Shown here one piece after another: positions 7,409 to 14,766 of a stretch of 22,834 nt of DNA. Numbering within the stretch: the stretch's first letter is position 1; each line of letters begins with the position of its first letter. The notes beneath the pieces were generated by a model. It had not been told where the DNA came from, did not search any database, and saw only the letters and a program-made list of their open reading frames with translations. The stretch lies in NCBI GenBank assembly GCA_036379935.1, contig DASVFT010000069.1, positions 1 through 22,834 of the forward strand, written 5' to 3'. Made by a program: the position numbers and the translations under genes. The DNA comes from JAOPZW01 sp036379935 (GTDB lineage Bacteria > Actinomycetota > Thermoleophilia > Solirubrobacterales > Solirubrobacteraceae).

Positions 7409-8347
7409 TCAGCCCAGTGACCAGGCGAGCGCGCGCAGGCGCTCGGCCTCACGGCGCGCCGCCTCGCCGGGCTGGCCGCCATGCTGCGCGTGGGCGCCGA
7501 CGATCGAGCGCGAGGCGGTGATCAGCCCGCCCGCGCGCCCGGGCGCGAACGCCGGCGCGAGATCCTCGACCCGGCCGCCCTGGGCGCCGATCCCCGGCAG
7601 CAGGAAGGGCGTGCGCGGCATGAGCTCGCGCATGCGCGCCACGTGCTCGGGCGCCGTGGCACCGACGACGGCGCCCACGTCCTGCAGGCCCGTCTCCGCG
7701 CCGCGCTCGCCCAGCCCCGCGACCATGCGCGCCACCCGCTCCCACACCCGCTCGCCGTCCTCGGTGACCAGGTCCTGGACGTCGGCGGCACCGGGGTTGG
7801 ACGTGCGGAGGAGCACGAACAGGCCGGCGCCCGGCGCGCGCAGGGCATCCAGCGTGTCGAGGCCCATGTACGGGCTGACGGTGTACGCGTCGGCCCCCAG
7901 GCCGGCGACGGCGCCGAACGGCGTCGGTGTCTCGCCGGCCAGCGCCTGGGCGTAGGCGGCCGCCGAGACGTCGATGTCGCCGCGCTTGGCGTCGGCCAGC
8001 ACCAGCAGGCGCCGGGCGCGCGCGTGCTCGACGGTGGCCTGCAGCGCGCGCCAGCCGGGGGCGCCGAGCCGCTCGAAGCAGGCCAGCTGCGGCTTGACGG
8101 CGACGCACGCTGGACCAGCGGCGTCGATGGCGGCCGCGCAGTGGGCGGCCACCGCCGCGCCGGCGCGCTCGGCGGGCGTGCCCTCCGGAGGAGCCGCCGC
8201 CGCGGCCTCGGGCCACAGGCGGGCGGGGTCGGGGTCGAGGCCCAGGACGAGCTGGGACTCGCGCTCGGCAACGAGGGCTCCCAGCCGGTCCGCGAAGTGC
8301 CGACCGGCCGGGGCCCGGGAATCTTGCGTGCCGCCGGCGGCCAGTGC
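7409..8347 (-). CDS. pyrF: Orotidine 5'-phosphate decarboxylase, type 2 (start codon unresolved)
   Basis: Decarboxylates OMP to UMP, the last step of de novo pyrimidine synthesis. The catalytic motif DAKRGDI, the segment VKPQLACFE, TSNPGA and LLPGIGAQGG identify the type-2 family. The conserved N-terminus HFADRLGALVAERES...LGLDPDP is encoded between 8299 and 8225, in the same frame. The first ATG or GTG is GTG 8152, which would remove that beta strand. Between 8347 and 8153 there is no ATG or GTG in any minus-strand frame, only CTG codons in this frame (8344 and 8284). The frame opens directly after the HU stop TAG (8350-8348). A CTG start, readthrough from HU, or a base error are all possible. 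Coordinates give the open frame, not a proven start. Confidence 0.9.
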   Translation of the reverse strand, partial: ALAAGGTQDSRAPAGRHFADRLGALVAERESQLVLGLDPDPARLWPEAAAAAPPEGTPAERAGAAVAAHCAAAIDAAGPACVAVKPQLACFERLGAPGWRALQATVEHARARRLLVLADAKRGDIDVSAAAYAQALAGETPTPFGAVAGLGADAYTVSPYMGLDTLDALRAPGAGLFVLLRTSNPGAADVQDLVTEDGERVWERVARMVAGLGERGAETGLQDVGAVVGATAPEHVARMRELMPRTPFLLPGIGAQGGRVEDLAPAFAPGRAGGLITASRSIVGAHAQHGGQPGEAARREAERLRALAWSLG

Positions 8348-8623
8348 CTAGTGGTTGACGGCCTTCTTGAGGCCGGAGCCGGCCGAGAAGCGCGGCACCT
8401 TCGACGCCGCGATCTGGATCGGCTGGCCGGTCCGCGGGTGCACGCCCTGCCGTGCGCCGCGCTCGGCGACATGGAACTTGCCGAACCCGGAGAACGTCAC
8501 ATCGCTGCCACGCTGCAGCGTCTCCTGGATCGTGTCGAGAACGGCGTCTACTGCCTTGCCGGCCTCGGCCTTGCCCAGGTCCGCACGACTGGCGACCTGA
8601 TCGACGAACTCTGACTTCGTCAC
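8348..8623 (-). CDS. HU-family DNA-binding protein
   Basis: A 91-residue histone-like nucleoid protein that bends DNA as a dimer. MTKSEFVDQVA, the helical body and the beta-arm region GFGKFHVAERGARQGVHPRTGQPIQIAASKVPRFSAG match HU throughout, and it ends normally at GLKKAVNH. The GTG start is set by AGGAGG (8633-8638) nine bases upstream. It is 91 residues, close to the family's usual 90, without the long Lys/Ala tail of mycobacterial or streptomycete HupB/HupS. The pyrF frame begins at the codon after its TAG stop with no gap, which is unusual. Confidence 0.96.
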   Translation of the reverse strand: MTKSEFVDQVASRADLGKAEAGKAVDAVLDTIQETLQRGSDVTFSGFGKFHVAERGARQGVHPRTGQPIQIAASKVPRFSAGSGLKKAVNH

Positions 8624-8632
8624 GCTTCGATC

Positions 8633-8668
8633 CCTCCTGGTGAGGTCGTGGTCTCTCGACGCTATCAG
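8633..8668 (-). promoter_or_regulatory. HU gene promoter (extended -10) and ribosome site
   Basis: On the minus strand TGATAGCGT forms an extended -10 (TG-N-TANNNT; TAGCGT is 8659-8664). The ribosome site AGGAGG is at 8633-8638. A start about 7 nt after the box gives a leader near 28 nt. No -35 is recognised. The rest of the 8624-8822 gap is relatively AT-rich for this window and has no gene I can support. Confidence 0.45.
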
Positions 8669-8822
8669 CGGCTACGGACGACGTAGGGCCGAAAACCGCT
8701 TGCCTACGCCGTTTTCCTAGCTACGGCACGCTGAAACACCGCTTCTTGCGGACTTTCGTTGGCGTCGATGTCAGCGGCAAGTATGGCGCAACCATCGGAT
8801 GTTCCGCTTTGCAGCGGCCTTT

Positions 8823-9092
8823 CTAGCCCGGTTCGAGTGCGTCGAGGGCGGCCCGCATGTCGGCCCGCAACAGGCCTTCGAGGGCCCGGCGACCCCGCCG
8901 AACGACGACGGCATGGCGCTCGGAGCGCGTGACGAGCACGCGCCGATCCGGCACGGTCCCCGCCAGCGACCGGTCGCCGGCCAGGACGGCGCCCGACGCG
9001 TCGAGCACCGCGGCGGCCCGGATGTCGACCGACAGCGAGCGCAGCCAGCCCAGCGCGGCCTCGGGGGTGAGGGGCGGCGAGGCCGTCGTCAT
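8823..9092 (-). CDS. Small uncharacterised protein, roadblock/LC7-like
   Basis: Eighty-nine residues. An N-terminal helix (EAALGWLRSLSVDI) leads into AAAVLDASGAVLAGDRSLAG, a turn-and-strand pattern like roadblock/LC7 or small sensor domains. A strand RRVLVTRSERHAVVVRRG and a C-terminal helix LEGLLRADMRAALDALEPG follow. In Actinobacteria roadblock proteins regulate small GTPases, but none is next to it here, so no function is assigned. The ATG lies 23 bp from the divergent 46-residue membrane gene. No Shine-Dalgarno is present; TATCCT lies 11 nt upstream, suggesting a very short leader. Low similarity to anything I can name firmly; the coding call rests on coherent protein character. Confidence 0.65.
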   Translation of the reverse strand: MTTASPPLTPEAALGWLRSLSVDIRAAAVLDASGAVLAGDRSLAGTVPDRRVLVTRSERHAVVVRRGRRALEGLLRADMRAALDALEPG

Positions 9093-9100
9093 CGCGAGTT

Positions 9101-9109
9101 GGGAGGATA
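9101..9109 (+). promoter_or_regulatory. Shared divergent region: ribosome site (+) and -10 box (-)
   Basis: GGGAGGA (9101-9107) lies 8 nt before the GTG at 9116 and serves as its ribosome site. On the opposite strand the overlapping TATCCT (9104-9109) is 11 nt before the ATG at 9092. One short sequence thus seems to do two jobs. The plus-strand gene's promoter would then lie inside the minus-strand gene. Confidence 0.5.
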
Positions 9110-9115
9110 GGCGGC

Positions 9116-9256
9116 GTGACCATCGGCCGGATCGCCTGGCTCGTGACCGTGCTCGTCTGCCTCGTCGCGGGGCTGGCGCTGCTGCTGTCCGGCTATCAGG
9201 GCTACGCCGCGGTCGTGGTCGTGGTCGGGATCTCGGCCGCCATCAACGTGCTGTAG
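9116..9256 (+). CDS. Small membrane protein, 46 residues
   Basis: GTG start, strong ribosome site, TAG stop. The peptide opens VTIGRIAWLVTVLVCLVAGLALLLSG with a first membrane helix (about 5-25), then a short turn YQGYA, and a second hydrophobic stretch (about 31-46) to VVVVVGISAAINVL. It is a two-helix hairpin with almost no soluble part. Function is unknown; such small hairpins often accompany transporters or envelope proteins. Its last 14 bases overlap tail-to-tail with the CDF transporter gene. It could be overlooked because it is short, but the ribosome site and clean hydrophobic pattern support it. Confidence 0.7.
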   Translation: MTIGRIAWLVTVLVCLVAGLALLLSGYQGYAAVVVVVGISAAINVL

Positions 9257-10187
9257 GCCCGCCGGCACGCTCGCCGGTGGGGATCTCCTGGCCCGGACGG
9301 ACCCGGTCCCAGGGCTCGAGGTGGATCAGCACGTCGGCGTGGTCCAGGCGCGCGCGGATGGCGTCCTGGAGCTCGTGCGCGGTGCGGTGGGCGTCCTCGA
9401 GCGTCGTGCCGGCCCGGAATTGCACGTGCAGATCGACGTGGCGCCGCGCTCCGGCCTGGCGCCCGCGCAGCTCGTGGAAGCCGACGATGCCGCGCTCCGC
9501 GAAGGCGCCGACGATCTCGCGGATGACGTCGAGCTCGGGGTCGGGCAGCGTCTCGTCGACGAGGACGCGGGAGGAGCTGGTGAGGATCCGCACGCCGGCC
9601 ACGCCGATGACCGCGGCGACGAGCAGCGCGATGGCCGGGTCGAGCCAGTCCCAGCCGGTGATCGTGACCAGCGTCAGGGCCGCCAGCACCGCGGCCGAGG
9701 TGGCCATGTCGGTCGTCAGGTGAGCGGCGTCGGCCGCGAGCGCGGGCGAGCCGGTGATCTCCGCGCGGCGGCGCAATCTCCGCGCCACGACGAAGTTGAC
9801 GACGATCGAGATGCCGAGGACGCCGATGCCGATGCCCAGCCGCTCGACGCCGGTGTCGCGCACGAGGTTGCGCACCGCCTCGAAGGCGATGAGCCCGCAG
9901 CCGACGAGGATCAGCACGCCCTCGATGGCCGCGGCCATGTCCTCGATCTTCTCGTGGCCGTAGGGGTGCGTCTCGTCGGCGGGCGCGTCGGCGGCGCGGA
10001 CGGAGAAGAAGGCCACGATCGAGGCGATCAGGTCGGTGGCCGAGTGCAGCGCCTCGGTGAGCATGGCCACCGAGCCGGTGATCGTCCCGGCGATGACCTT
10101 GAGGATGATGAGCGTCGAGTTGGAGAGGATCGACAGCCCGGCGGCGGCGGTCTTCGAGGGCGTGACGACGGGGTGGCGGGCGCTCAT
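9243..10187 (-). CDS. Cation diffusion facilitator (CDF) metal transporter
   Basis: A 314-residue inner-membrane metal/proton antiporter of the CDF family, likely exporting Zn, Fe or similar divalent ions. About six membrane helices occupy residues 14-205. The two halves of the transport site read HxxxD in helix 2 (His48, Asp52) and HxxxD in helix 5 (His156, Asp160); His rather than Asp at the first position is the pattern of Zn/Cd-type members. HPYGHEK (74-80) is the family loop. The cytoplasmic C-terminal domain (about 212-293) includes FHELRGR and HVDLHVQF. Start ATG overlaps the rdgB stop as ATGA. It is the last gene of the murI-rph-rdgB-CDF chain. Confidence 0.94.
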   Translation of the reverse strand: MSARHPVVTPSKTAAAGLSILSNSTLIILKVIAGTITGSVAMLTEALHSATDLIASIVAFFSVRAADAPADETHPYGHEKIEDMAAAIEGVLILVGCGLIAFEAVRNLVRDTGVERLGIGIGVLGISIVVNFVVARRLRRRAEITGSPALAADAAHLTTDMATSAAVLAALTLVTITGWDWLDPAIALLVAAVIGVAGVRILTSSSRVLVDETLPDPELDVIREIVGAFAERGIVGFHELRGRQAGARRHVDLHVQFRAGTTLEDAHRTAHELQDAIRARLDHADVLIHLEPWDRVRPGQEIPTGERAGGPTAR

Positions 10188-10771
10188 GAGACGCCTCGCG
10201 CCCCGCTCTGGAGATGGCCCAGCAGCGCGCGCGCCGCGCGGCCCCGATGGCTGATGGCGTCCTTCTCGGCCGGGTCGAGCTCGGCCATCGTGCGCCCGTC
10301 GTCTCGATCGTCGGGCACGAAGACGGGGTCGTAGCCGAAGCCGCCGGCGCCCCGTGGCGCGCCGGCCATCGTGCCCGTGCAGCGGCCCTCGAAGAGGTGC
10401 TCCTCGCTGGTGCGCGGGTCGACGAGCGCGATGACGCACACGTAGGCCAGGGCGCTGCCGGGCGGCGCCTGGGCGATCAGCCGCGCCAGGTTGTCGGCGT
10501 CGCTGGCGTGCTCGCCGGCGAAGCGCGCCGAGCGCACGCCCGGCGCGCCGCCGAGCGCCTCGGACTCGATGCCCGAGTCGTCGGCGATGGCCGCGCGCCC
10601 CGTCGCTCGCGCCGCGGCCCACGCCTTCAGCAGCGCGTTGGCGGCGAAGCTGTCGCCGGTCTCGGGAGGCAGCTCGGCGCCGTCGGGCAGCGGCACGACC
10701 TCGATGCCGTCGAGGAGGGCGGCGAGCTCGCGCACCTTGTGCGTGTTGCGGGTGGCGAGGACCAGGTTCAC
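10184..10771 (-). CDS. rdgB: RdgB/HAM1 non-canonical purine NTP pyrophosphatase
   Basis: Hydrolyses dITP, XTP and ITP to monophosphates, keeping deaminated purines out of nucleic acids. The 195-residue frame starts at a GTG that overlaps the rph stop (GTGA). Family motifs are visible: LATRNTHK (5-12), DDSGIE (64-69), GGAPGVRSARFAGE (74-87), GFGYDPVF near the middle of the C-terminal half, and ISHRGRAARAL near the end. Length is normal. An rph-rdgB pair is common in bacteria and supports both calls. Confidence 0.97.
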   Translation of the reverse strand: MNLVLATRNTHKVRELAALLDGIEVVPLPDGAELPPETGDSFAANALLKAWAAARATGRAAIADDSGIESEALGGAPGVRSARFAGEHASDADNLARLIAQAPPGSALAYVCVIALVDPRTSEEHLFEGRCTGTMAGAPRGAGGFGYDPVFVPDDRDDGRTMAELDPAEKDAISHRGRAARALLGHLQSGARGVS

Positions 10772-11511
10772 GCGCTCGACGCGCCGACGGCGCGCTCCTG
10801 CGCGCCGCGGAGCTCGGCGATGCCCTTCGCCGCGAGCGCGAGCAGCGCGTCGAGGTTGGCGCGCGAGAGCGGGGTGCGCTCCGCCGTGGCCTGGACCTCC
10901 ACGAGGCCGCCCTCGCCGGTCATGACGACGTTGGCGTCGACCTCGGCGGTCGAGTCCTCGGCGTAGTCGAGGTCCAGCAGCGCCGCGCCCTCCACGATCC
11001 CGCACGAGACGGCGGCCAACGATCCGGTCAGCGGCGTGCGCTGGAGCACCCCGCGCTCGCGCAGCGTCTGGCAGGCGAGCGCCAGCGCGACGTAGGCGCC
11101 CGTGATCGAGGCGCAGCGCGTGCCGCCGTCGGCCGTGAGCACGTCGCAGTCCAGGTAGATGGTGTTCTCGCCCAGCGCGTCGAAGTCGACGACGCCGCGC
11201 AGCGAGCGCCCGATGAGGCGCTGGATCTCGACGGTGCGACCGTCGGGGCGACCCTTGGCGACGTCGCGCTGCCGGCGCTCCCCGGTCGAGGCGGGGAGCA
11301 TCCCGTACTCCGCCGTGAGCCAGCCGCGGCCGCTGCCCGCCAGCCACTTGGGCACGCCCGGGGTATGCGACGCCGTGCAGATGACGCGCGTCTCGCCGGC
11401 GCTGATGAGCGCCGAGCCGGTCGCGGTGGCCACGAACCCCGGCTCGATCGTCACGGGGCGCAGCTCGTCCGCGCCGCGACCGTAGGAGCGCTCGCGGACG
11501 GCGACGCTCAC
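10768..11511 (-). CDS. rph: Ribonuclease PH
   Basis: Phosphorolytic 3'-5' exoribonuclease that trims tRNA precursors. The 247-residue protein begins at a GTG overlapping the murI stop (GTGA). It shows ELRPVTIEPGF, SALISAGETRVICTAS, the active-site run GRTVEIQRLIGRSLR (91-105) and DCDVLTADGGTRCASITGA (121-139), all diagnostic. The C-terminal part VEVQATAERTPLSR and LLALAAKGI is complete. It is translationally coupled to murI upstream and rdgB downstream. Confidence 0.98.
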   Translation of the reverse strand: MSVAVRERSYGRGADELRPVTIEPGFVATATGSALISAGETRVICTASHTPGVPKWLAGSGRGWLTAEYGMLPASTGERRQRDVAKGRPDGRTVEIQRLIGRSLRGVVDFDALGENTIYLDCDVLTADGGTRCASITGAYVALALACQTLRERGVLQRTPLTGSLAAVSCGIVEGAALLDLDYAEDSTAEVDANVVMTGEGGLVEVQATAERTPLSRANLDALLALAAKGIAELRGAQERAVGASSA

Positions 11512-12368
11512 GCCGCGGCCTCCGCTGCGCGCAGCGTGACGTGCTCGACGTCGCCGAGCGGCAGCTGCAGGAAGACCGAGCCGAGCGCGCGGAAGGCGTC
11601 CACGTCGCCGGTGGTGAGGAAGCGGTAGTCGCCCTCGCCCTGGCGCATGGCGGCCAGGCCGCGGGCTCCCAGCACGTGCTCGACCTGATGGGCCACGGGC
11701 GTCCCCGAGGTGACGATCCGCACGCCGCGGCCCAGCATGCGCTGCAGCATCGGCGCGATGAGCGGGTAGTGGGTGCAGCCGAGGATGACCGTGTCGACGC
11801 CCGCGGCCCGGAGGGGCGCGACGTAGCCGCGCACGGTCTCGACCACGCGCTCGTCGAACGGGAAGCCTCCCTCGATGATGGTGGCCAGGTCCGGGCAGGC
11901 GACTGATGTCAGCTCGACGAACGGATCGGCCTGCGCGATGGCCTGCGCGTAGGCGCCGCTGGTCACCGTCGCGGGCGTGGCCATGAGCCCGACGCGCCCG
12001 TTGGCGCTGGCCGCCACGGCGTGCACGGCTCCGGGGTGCACCACGCCGAGCACGTCGATGCCCAGCGTCGTCTGCGCCATGCGCTCGCGCAACGCGGGAA
12101 GGGCGGCCGACGTGGCGGTGTTGCACGCCACCACGAGGAGCTTGGCCCCGCGCGCGAGCAGCTCCTCGGCGCATTGCAGGGCGAAGCCCTCGAGCTCGTC
12201 CTGCGCGCGCATGCCGTATGGCAGCCGCGCGGCGTCGGCGAGGTAGACGAAGTCCTCGTGCGGAAGCTGGACGAGCAGCTCGTGCAGCACGGTCAGCCCG
12301 CCCACGCCCGAGTCGTACACGGCGATTGGGCGCGCGCGCGGATCCGCGGTCAGGGCCACGGGCGCCAT
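11508..12368 (-). CDS. murI: Glutamate racemase
   Basis: Interconverts L- and D-glutamate, supplying D-Glu for peptidoglycan. The 286-residue protein shows YDSGVGGLTVL (18-28), the two catalytic cysteines Cys82 (VACNTATS) and Cys198 (GCTHYPL), and Asp19/Ser20 of the substrate site. ATG 12368 was chosen as the first start in reach of the conserved N-terminus; a longer open frame runs back into the pilin gene and is not protein-like. No Shine-Dalgarno is seen. The 59 bp before it hold a GC-rich inverted sequence near 12389-12416 without a T-run. It heads the overlap chain murI-rph-rdgB-CDF. Confidence 0.97.
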   Translation of the reverse strand: MAPVALTADPRARPIAVYDSGVGGLTVLHELLVQLPHEDFVYLADAARLPYGMRAQDELEGFALQCAEELLARGAKLLVVACNTATSAALPALRERMAQTTLGIDVLGVVHPGAVHAVAASANGRVGLMATPATVTSGAYAQAIAQADPFVELTSVACPDLATIIEGGFPFDERVVETVRGYVAPLRAAGVDTVILGCTHYPLIAPMLQRMLGRGVRIVTSGTPVAHQVEHVLGARGLAAMRQGEGDYRFLTTGDVDAFRALGSVFLQLPLGDVEHVTLRAAEAAA

Positions 12369-12427
12369 GGTAGGCGGCCGGCGGGCCGGCACGCGGCCCG
12401 CGCGAGCGCGCGGCCCCGGTCTTCGCC

Positions 12428-12658
12428 TCAGCGCTTGGCGCCGACGCCCTCGATCGTGCTCTTGATCCTCTCGGTCACCGCGTCGGCGATGCCCTTGCCC
12501 TTCACGCCGCCGGCGGCCACGACCACGGTCGCGAACAGGCCGGCGACGAGCAGGATGAGAGCGACGTACTCGACCGTTCCCTGCCCCGCGCTTTCCTCGA
12601 CCCGCGCCCGCGCCCGCAGCGCTGTCGCATGCGCGCGGCCCATGATCCGGTAGCCCAT
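12428..12658 (-). CDS. Flp/Fap-type IVb pilin
   Basis: A 76-residue prepilin. A basic leader ends at Gly25, followed by QGTVEY: the Flp cleavage signature with glutamate at mature position +5 (Glu30) and Tyr31. The hydrophobic assembly helix is residues 32-50. The remainder is short and charged (KGKGIADAVTERIKSTIEGVGAKR). Such pilins form Tad pili for adhesion or DNA uptake, but no tad, cpaF or rcpA gene is in this window. Start ATG has AGGAGG (12665-12670) at a 6-nt spacing. It precedes murI by 59 bp on the same strand and is divergent from the glycosyltransferase. Confidence 0.9.
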   Translation of the reverse strand: MGYRIMGRAHATALRARARVEESAGQGTVEYVALILLVAGLFATVVVAAGGVKGKGIADAVTERIKSTIEGVGAKR

Positions 12659-12751
12659 CTGACGCCTCCTTCACGCTTGATGCCAACGCGATCGAGTCTC
12701 GAGGCGAGCCTGCGACGGCGAAAGACGGCAACTGTGGAGAATCACGCGCGG

Positions 12752-13708
12752 ATGCGTGCCCTGATCGTCACGAACATGTGGCCCTCGGCCTCGGCGCCGG
12801 CGCTGGGCAGCTTCGTGCGTGACCAGGTCGACGCGCTGCGCGAGCTCGACGGCGTCGACATCGAGGTCTTCGCCTTCTCGCCCGGCGACTACCGCCGTGC
12901 CGCGCGCGAGCTGCGCCGCCGCCACCGCGGCGGCGAGTTCGACATCGTGCACGCGCACTTCGGGCTCACGGCGTGGCCCGCGCTGGCGCTGCGCGGCACC
13001 GCCCACGCCGTGACCCTGCATGGCACCGACCTGCGCCATCCACGGTCGAAGCGCATCACGCGCGCGGCGCTGCCCTTCGTCGACCTCGTGGCCGCCGTCA
13101 GCCCGGAGCTGGCGCGCGAGGTCCCCGGGGCCGGCAGGCGCCGGCGCGTGGCGGTGCTGCCGTGCGGCGTGGACGTCGACCGCTTCGCGCCGATCCCGCG
13201 CGCGGAGGCGCGCGAGCGCCTCGACCTGCCCCCCGACGAGCCGTGCCTCCTGTTCCCCGCCGACCCGTCCCGGCCGTCCAAGCGCTTCGACCGCGCAGTG
13301 GAGATCGCGGGAGAAACGCGACTCATCGCGCTCGGTCGCGTTCATCCTTACGAGGTGCCGCTCTACGTCAACGCCGCCAGCGCCGTGCTCGTCCCCTCCC
13401 AGCAGGAGGGCTTCGGACTCGCCGTGCTGGAGGCGCTCGCGTGCGACGTTCCCGTGCTGGCCACGCCGCTCGGGGTCCATCCGGCCGCGCTCGACGCGAT
13501 CGACGGCACGCTGTGCGCGCCCTATGACCGCGAGGCGTGGCGGGCCGCCGTCGAGCCCCACTTGCAGGCTTCCGACCCGCGCGTCCAGGGACGCGCGCGC
13601 GCCGAGCTGTGGTCGTCGCGACGGATGGCGCGACGCGTGCTCGACGCGTGGAGCGAGGTGCTACGGTTGCCCACCGAGGCGCCTGGATCGGGCGCCGTTT
13701 CCGCATGA
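12752..13708 (+). CDS. Glycosyltransferase family 4
   Basis: A 318-residue GT-B fold enzyme that probably transfers a sugar from a nucleotide-sugar donor; substrates are not evident. The acceptor half begins MRALIVTNMWPSASAPALGSF and includes DIVHAHFG and HGTDLRHP (90-97). The donor half has CGVDVDRF (138-145) and the GT4 E-x7-E motif (Glu219, Glu227 in QEGFGLAVLEAL). It is shorter than typical GT4 enzymes (350-400 residues), chiefly between 165 and 205 where the second Rossmann core is compact. ATG 12752 is preferred over upstream starts because the Rossmann strand follows at once; GGAGA lies about 11 nt upstream. The stop overlaps the next ATG (ATGA). Confidence 0.9.
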   Translation: MRALIVTNMWPSASAPALGSFVRDQVDALRELDGVDIEVFAFSPGDYRRAARELRRRHRGGEFDIVHAHFGLTAWPALALRGTAHAVTLHGTDLRHPRSKRITRAALPFVDLVAAVSPELAREVPGAGRRRRVAVLPCGVDVDRFAPIPRAEARERLDLPPDEPCLLFPADPSRPSKRFDRAVEIAGETRLIALGRVHPYEVPLYVNAASAVLVPSQQEGFGLAVLEALACDVPVLATPLGVHPAALDAIDGTLCAPYDREAWRAAVEPHLQASDPRVQGRARAELWSSRRMARRVLDAWSEVLRLPTEAPGSGAVSA

Positions 13709-14445
13709 AGGGCCCGCTGCATGTCATCCGCCGCCGGCGCGAGCGCCCGGCTGTAGAGGCCGACGCCGAGCAGGCCGCGACGGAGGCGCCGACGGCGGCG
13801 CAGCCCGTCGCGGACCCCGGTCCGGCCACGCCTCCGGACGCCGCCGCCCAGGCCGGCGACACCGCCAGCCAGGCACCGGTCGCCGCCGTGCCGGCCGGCC
13901 AGGAGCCGGTCCCCGACCATCCCAGCTTCCGCCATCGCGGGCGCCTGCGCCGCCGCCTGCGCTACCTGCGCCGCGTCCGCGAGCTCGGCTTCCGCGATCT
14001 CGGCGGCCTCGTCTTCGACCAGCATCGCTTCTCGAGCGTCAACGAGGAGCTCGTCCGCGGCAAGCTCGCCGCGCTGGCCGCGGTCGACCGCGAGCTGCGC
14101 GCGCTCGAGCACGCCCTCGGCGACCGGCGCGCGATCACCGAGCTGCGCGAGCCCGGCATCTCGGTCTGCGCGCGCTGCGGCACGCTGCACGGCAGCGAGG
14201 CGCGCTTCTGCCCGTCGTGCGGAGTGCCGGTCCGCGGCCCGCTGGCCATCGCCGAGGTCGGCGACGGCATCACCTTCCCGCCCCTCGAGCTCGGCACGCC
14301 GCGCGCAGCGCCTGCGCCCACTCCCGCGGCCGAGCCCGCCGTGGGCCAGCCGACCGAGGTCATGACCCCGGTGACCCAGCCGCCGCCCGGCGACGGCGAG
14401 GCCGTGCGCTTCGCCCAGCCGACCCGCGAGCGCTCCGAGCCGTGA
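13705..14445 (+). CDS. Uncharacterised zinc-ribbon protein with coiled-coil-like core
   Basis: Not recognised as a named family. Of 246 residues, 1-15 are basic, about 16-70 are low-complexity Ala/Pro, and 78-150 are helical and charged (RRLRYLRRVRELGFRDLGGLVFDQHRF...LAALAAVDRELRALEHALGD). A zinc ribbon follows with Cys155, 158, 169 and 172 (CARCG, CPSCG). The end is again Pro/Ala-rich. The ATG overlaps the glycosyltransferase stop, and its own stop overlaps a second zinc-ribbon gene. The helical block and ribbon suggest a protein- or nucleic-acid-binding adaptor; this is inference. Confidence 0.85.
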   Translation: MKGPLHVIRRRRERPAVEADAEQAATEAPTAAQPVADPGPATPPDAAAQAGDTASQAPVAAVPAGQEPVPDHPSFRHRGRLRRRLRYLRRVRELGFRDLGGLVFDQHRFSSVNEELVRGKLAALAAVDRELRALEHALGDRRAITELREPGISVCARCGTLHGSEARFCPSCGVPVRGPLAIAEVGDGITFPPLELGTPRAAPAPTPAAEPAVGQPTEVMTPVTQPPPGDGEAVRFAQPTRERSEP

Positions 14446-14762
14446 GCGCCGCTCTCCCCGGCGCCCCGCCCGCCCCCGGCACGATCGCCTGCCCACGCTG
14501 CGCGACCGCCATCGGACCGGACCAGGAGTGGTGCCTGCAGTGCGGCGCACCCGCCCGCACGCGCCTCGTGCCGACACCCAACTGGCGCGCACCGCTCCTG
14601 CTGCTGGCGCTCGTCGCGGTGCTGGCGGGCATCGCGCTCGCCGTGGCCTTCGTCGAGCTGACCAACGACAACGAGCCCGCCGCGCCGGTCAACTCGCAGG
14701 CGCCCCCGCCTTCGGCTACCGGGGCGCAGCCGCAGGCGCCGGCGTCGGCGCCGACGCCCTGA
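14442..14762 (+). CDS. Small membrane protein with N-terminal zinc ribbon
   Basis: A 106-residue protein starting at a GTG that overlaps the previous stop as GTGA. The zinc ribbon uses Cys17, 20, 31 and 34 (CPRC, CLQCG), followed by a basic stretch and one membrane helix (about 51-71). The tail is Pro/Ala/Gln-rich and would lie outside the membrane if the ribbon is inside. The ribbon resembles that of the preceding gene, so the pair may have diverged from a common module or act together. Function unknown. It is convergent with the deacetylase gene across a repeat-rich gap. Confidence 0.85.
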   Translation: MSAALPGAPPAPGTIACPRCATAIGPDQEWCLQCGAPARTRLVPTPNWRAPLLLLALVAVLAGIALAVAFVELTNDNEPAAPVNSQAPPPSATGAQPQAPASAPTP

Positions 14763-14766
14763 CGCG

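Noticed and set aside
8704..9123. Minus-strand 139-residue frame with a balanced end (AADIDANESPQEAVFQ)
   Set aside because: Most of it overlaps the roadblock-like gene in another frame as Arg/Gly/Pro-rich noise; only its last 40 residues look protein-like and no start serves them.
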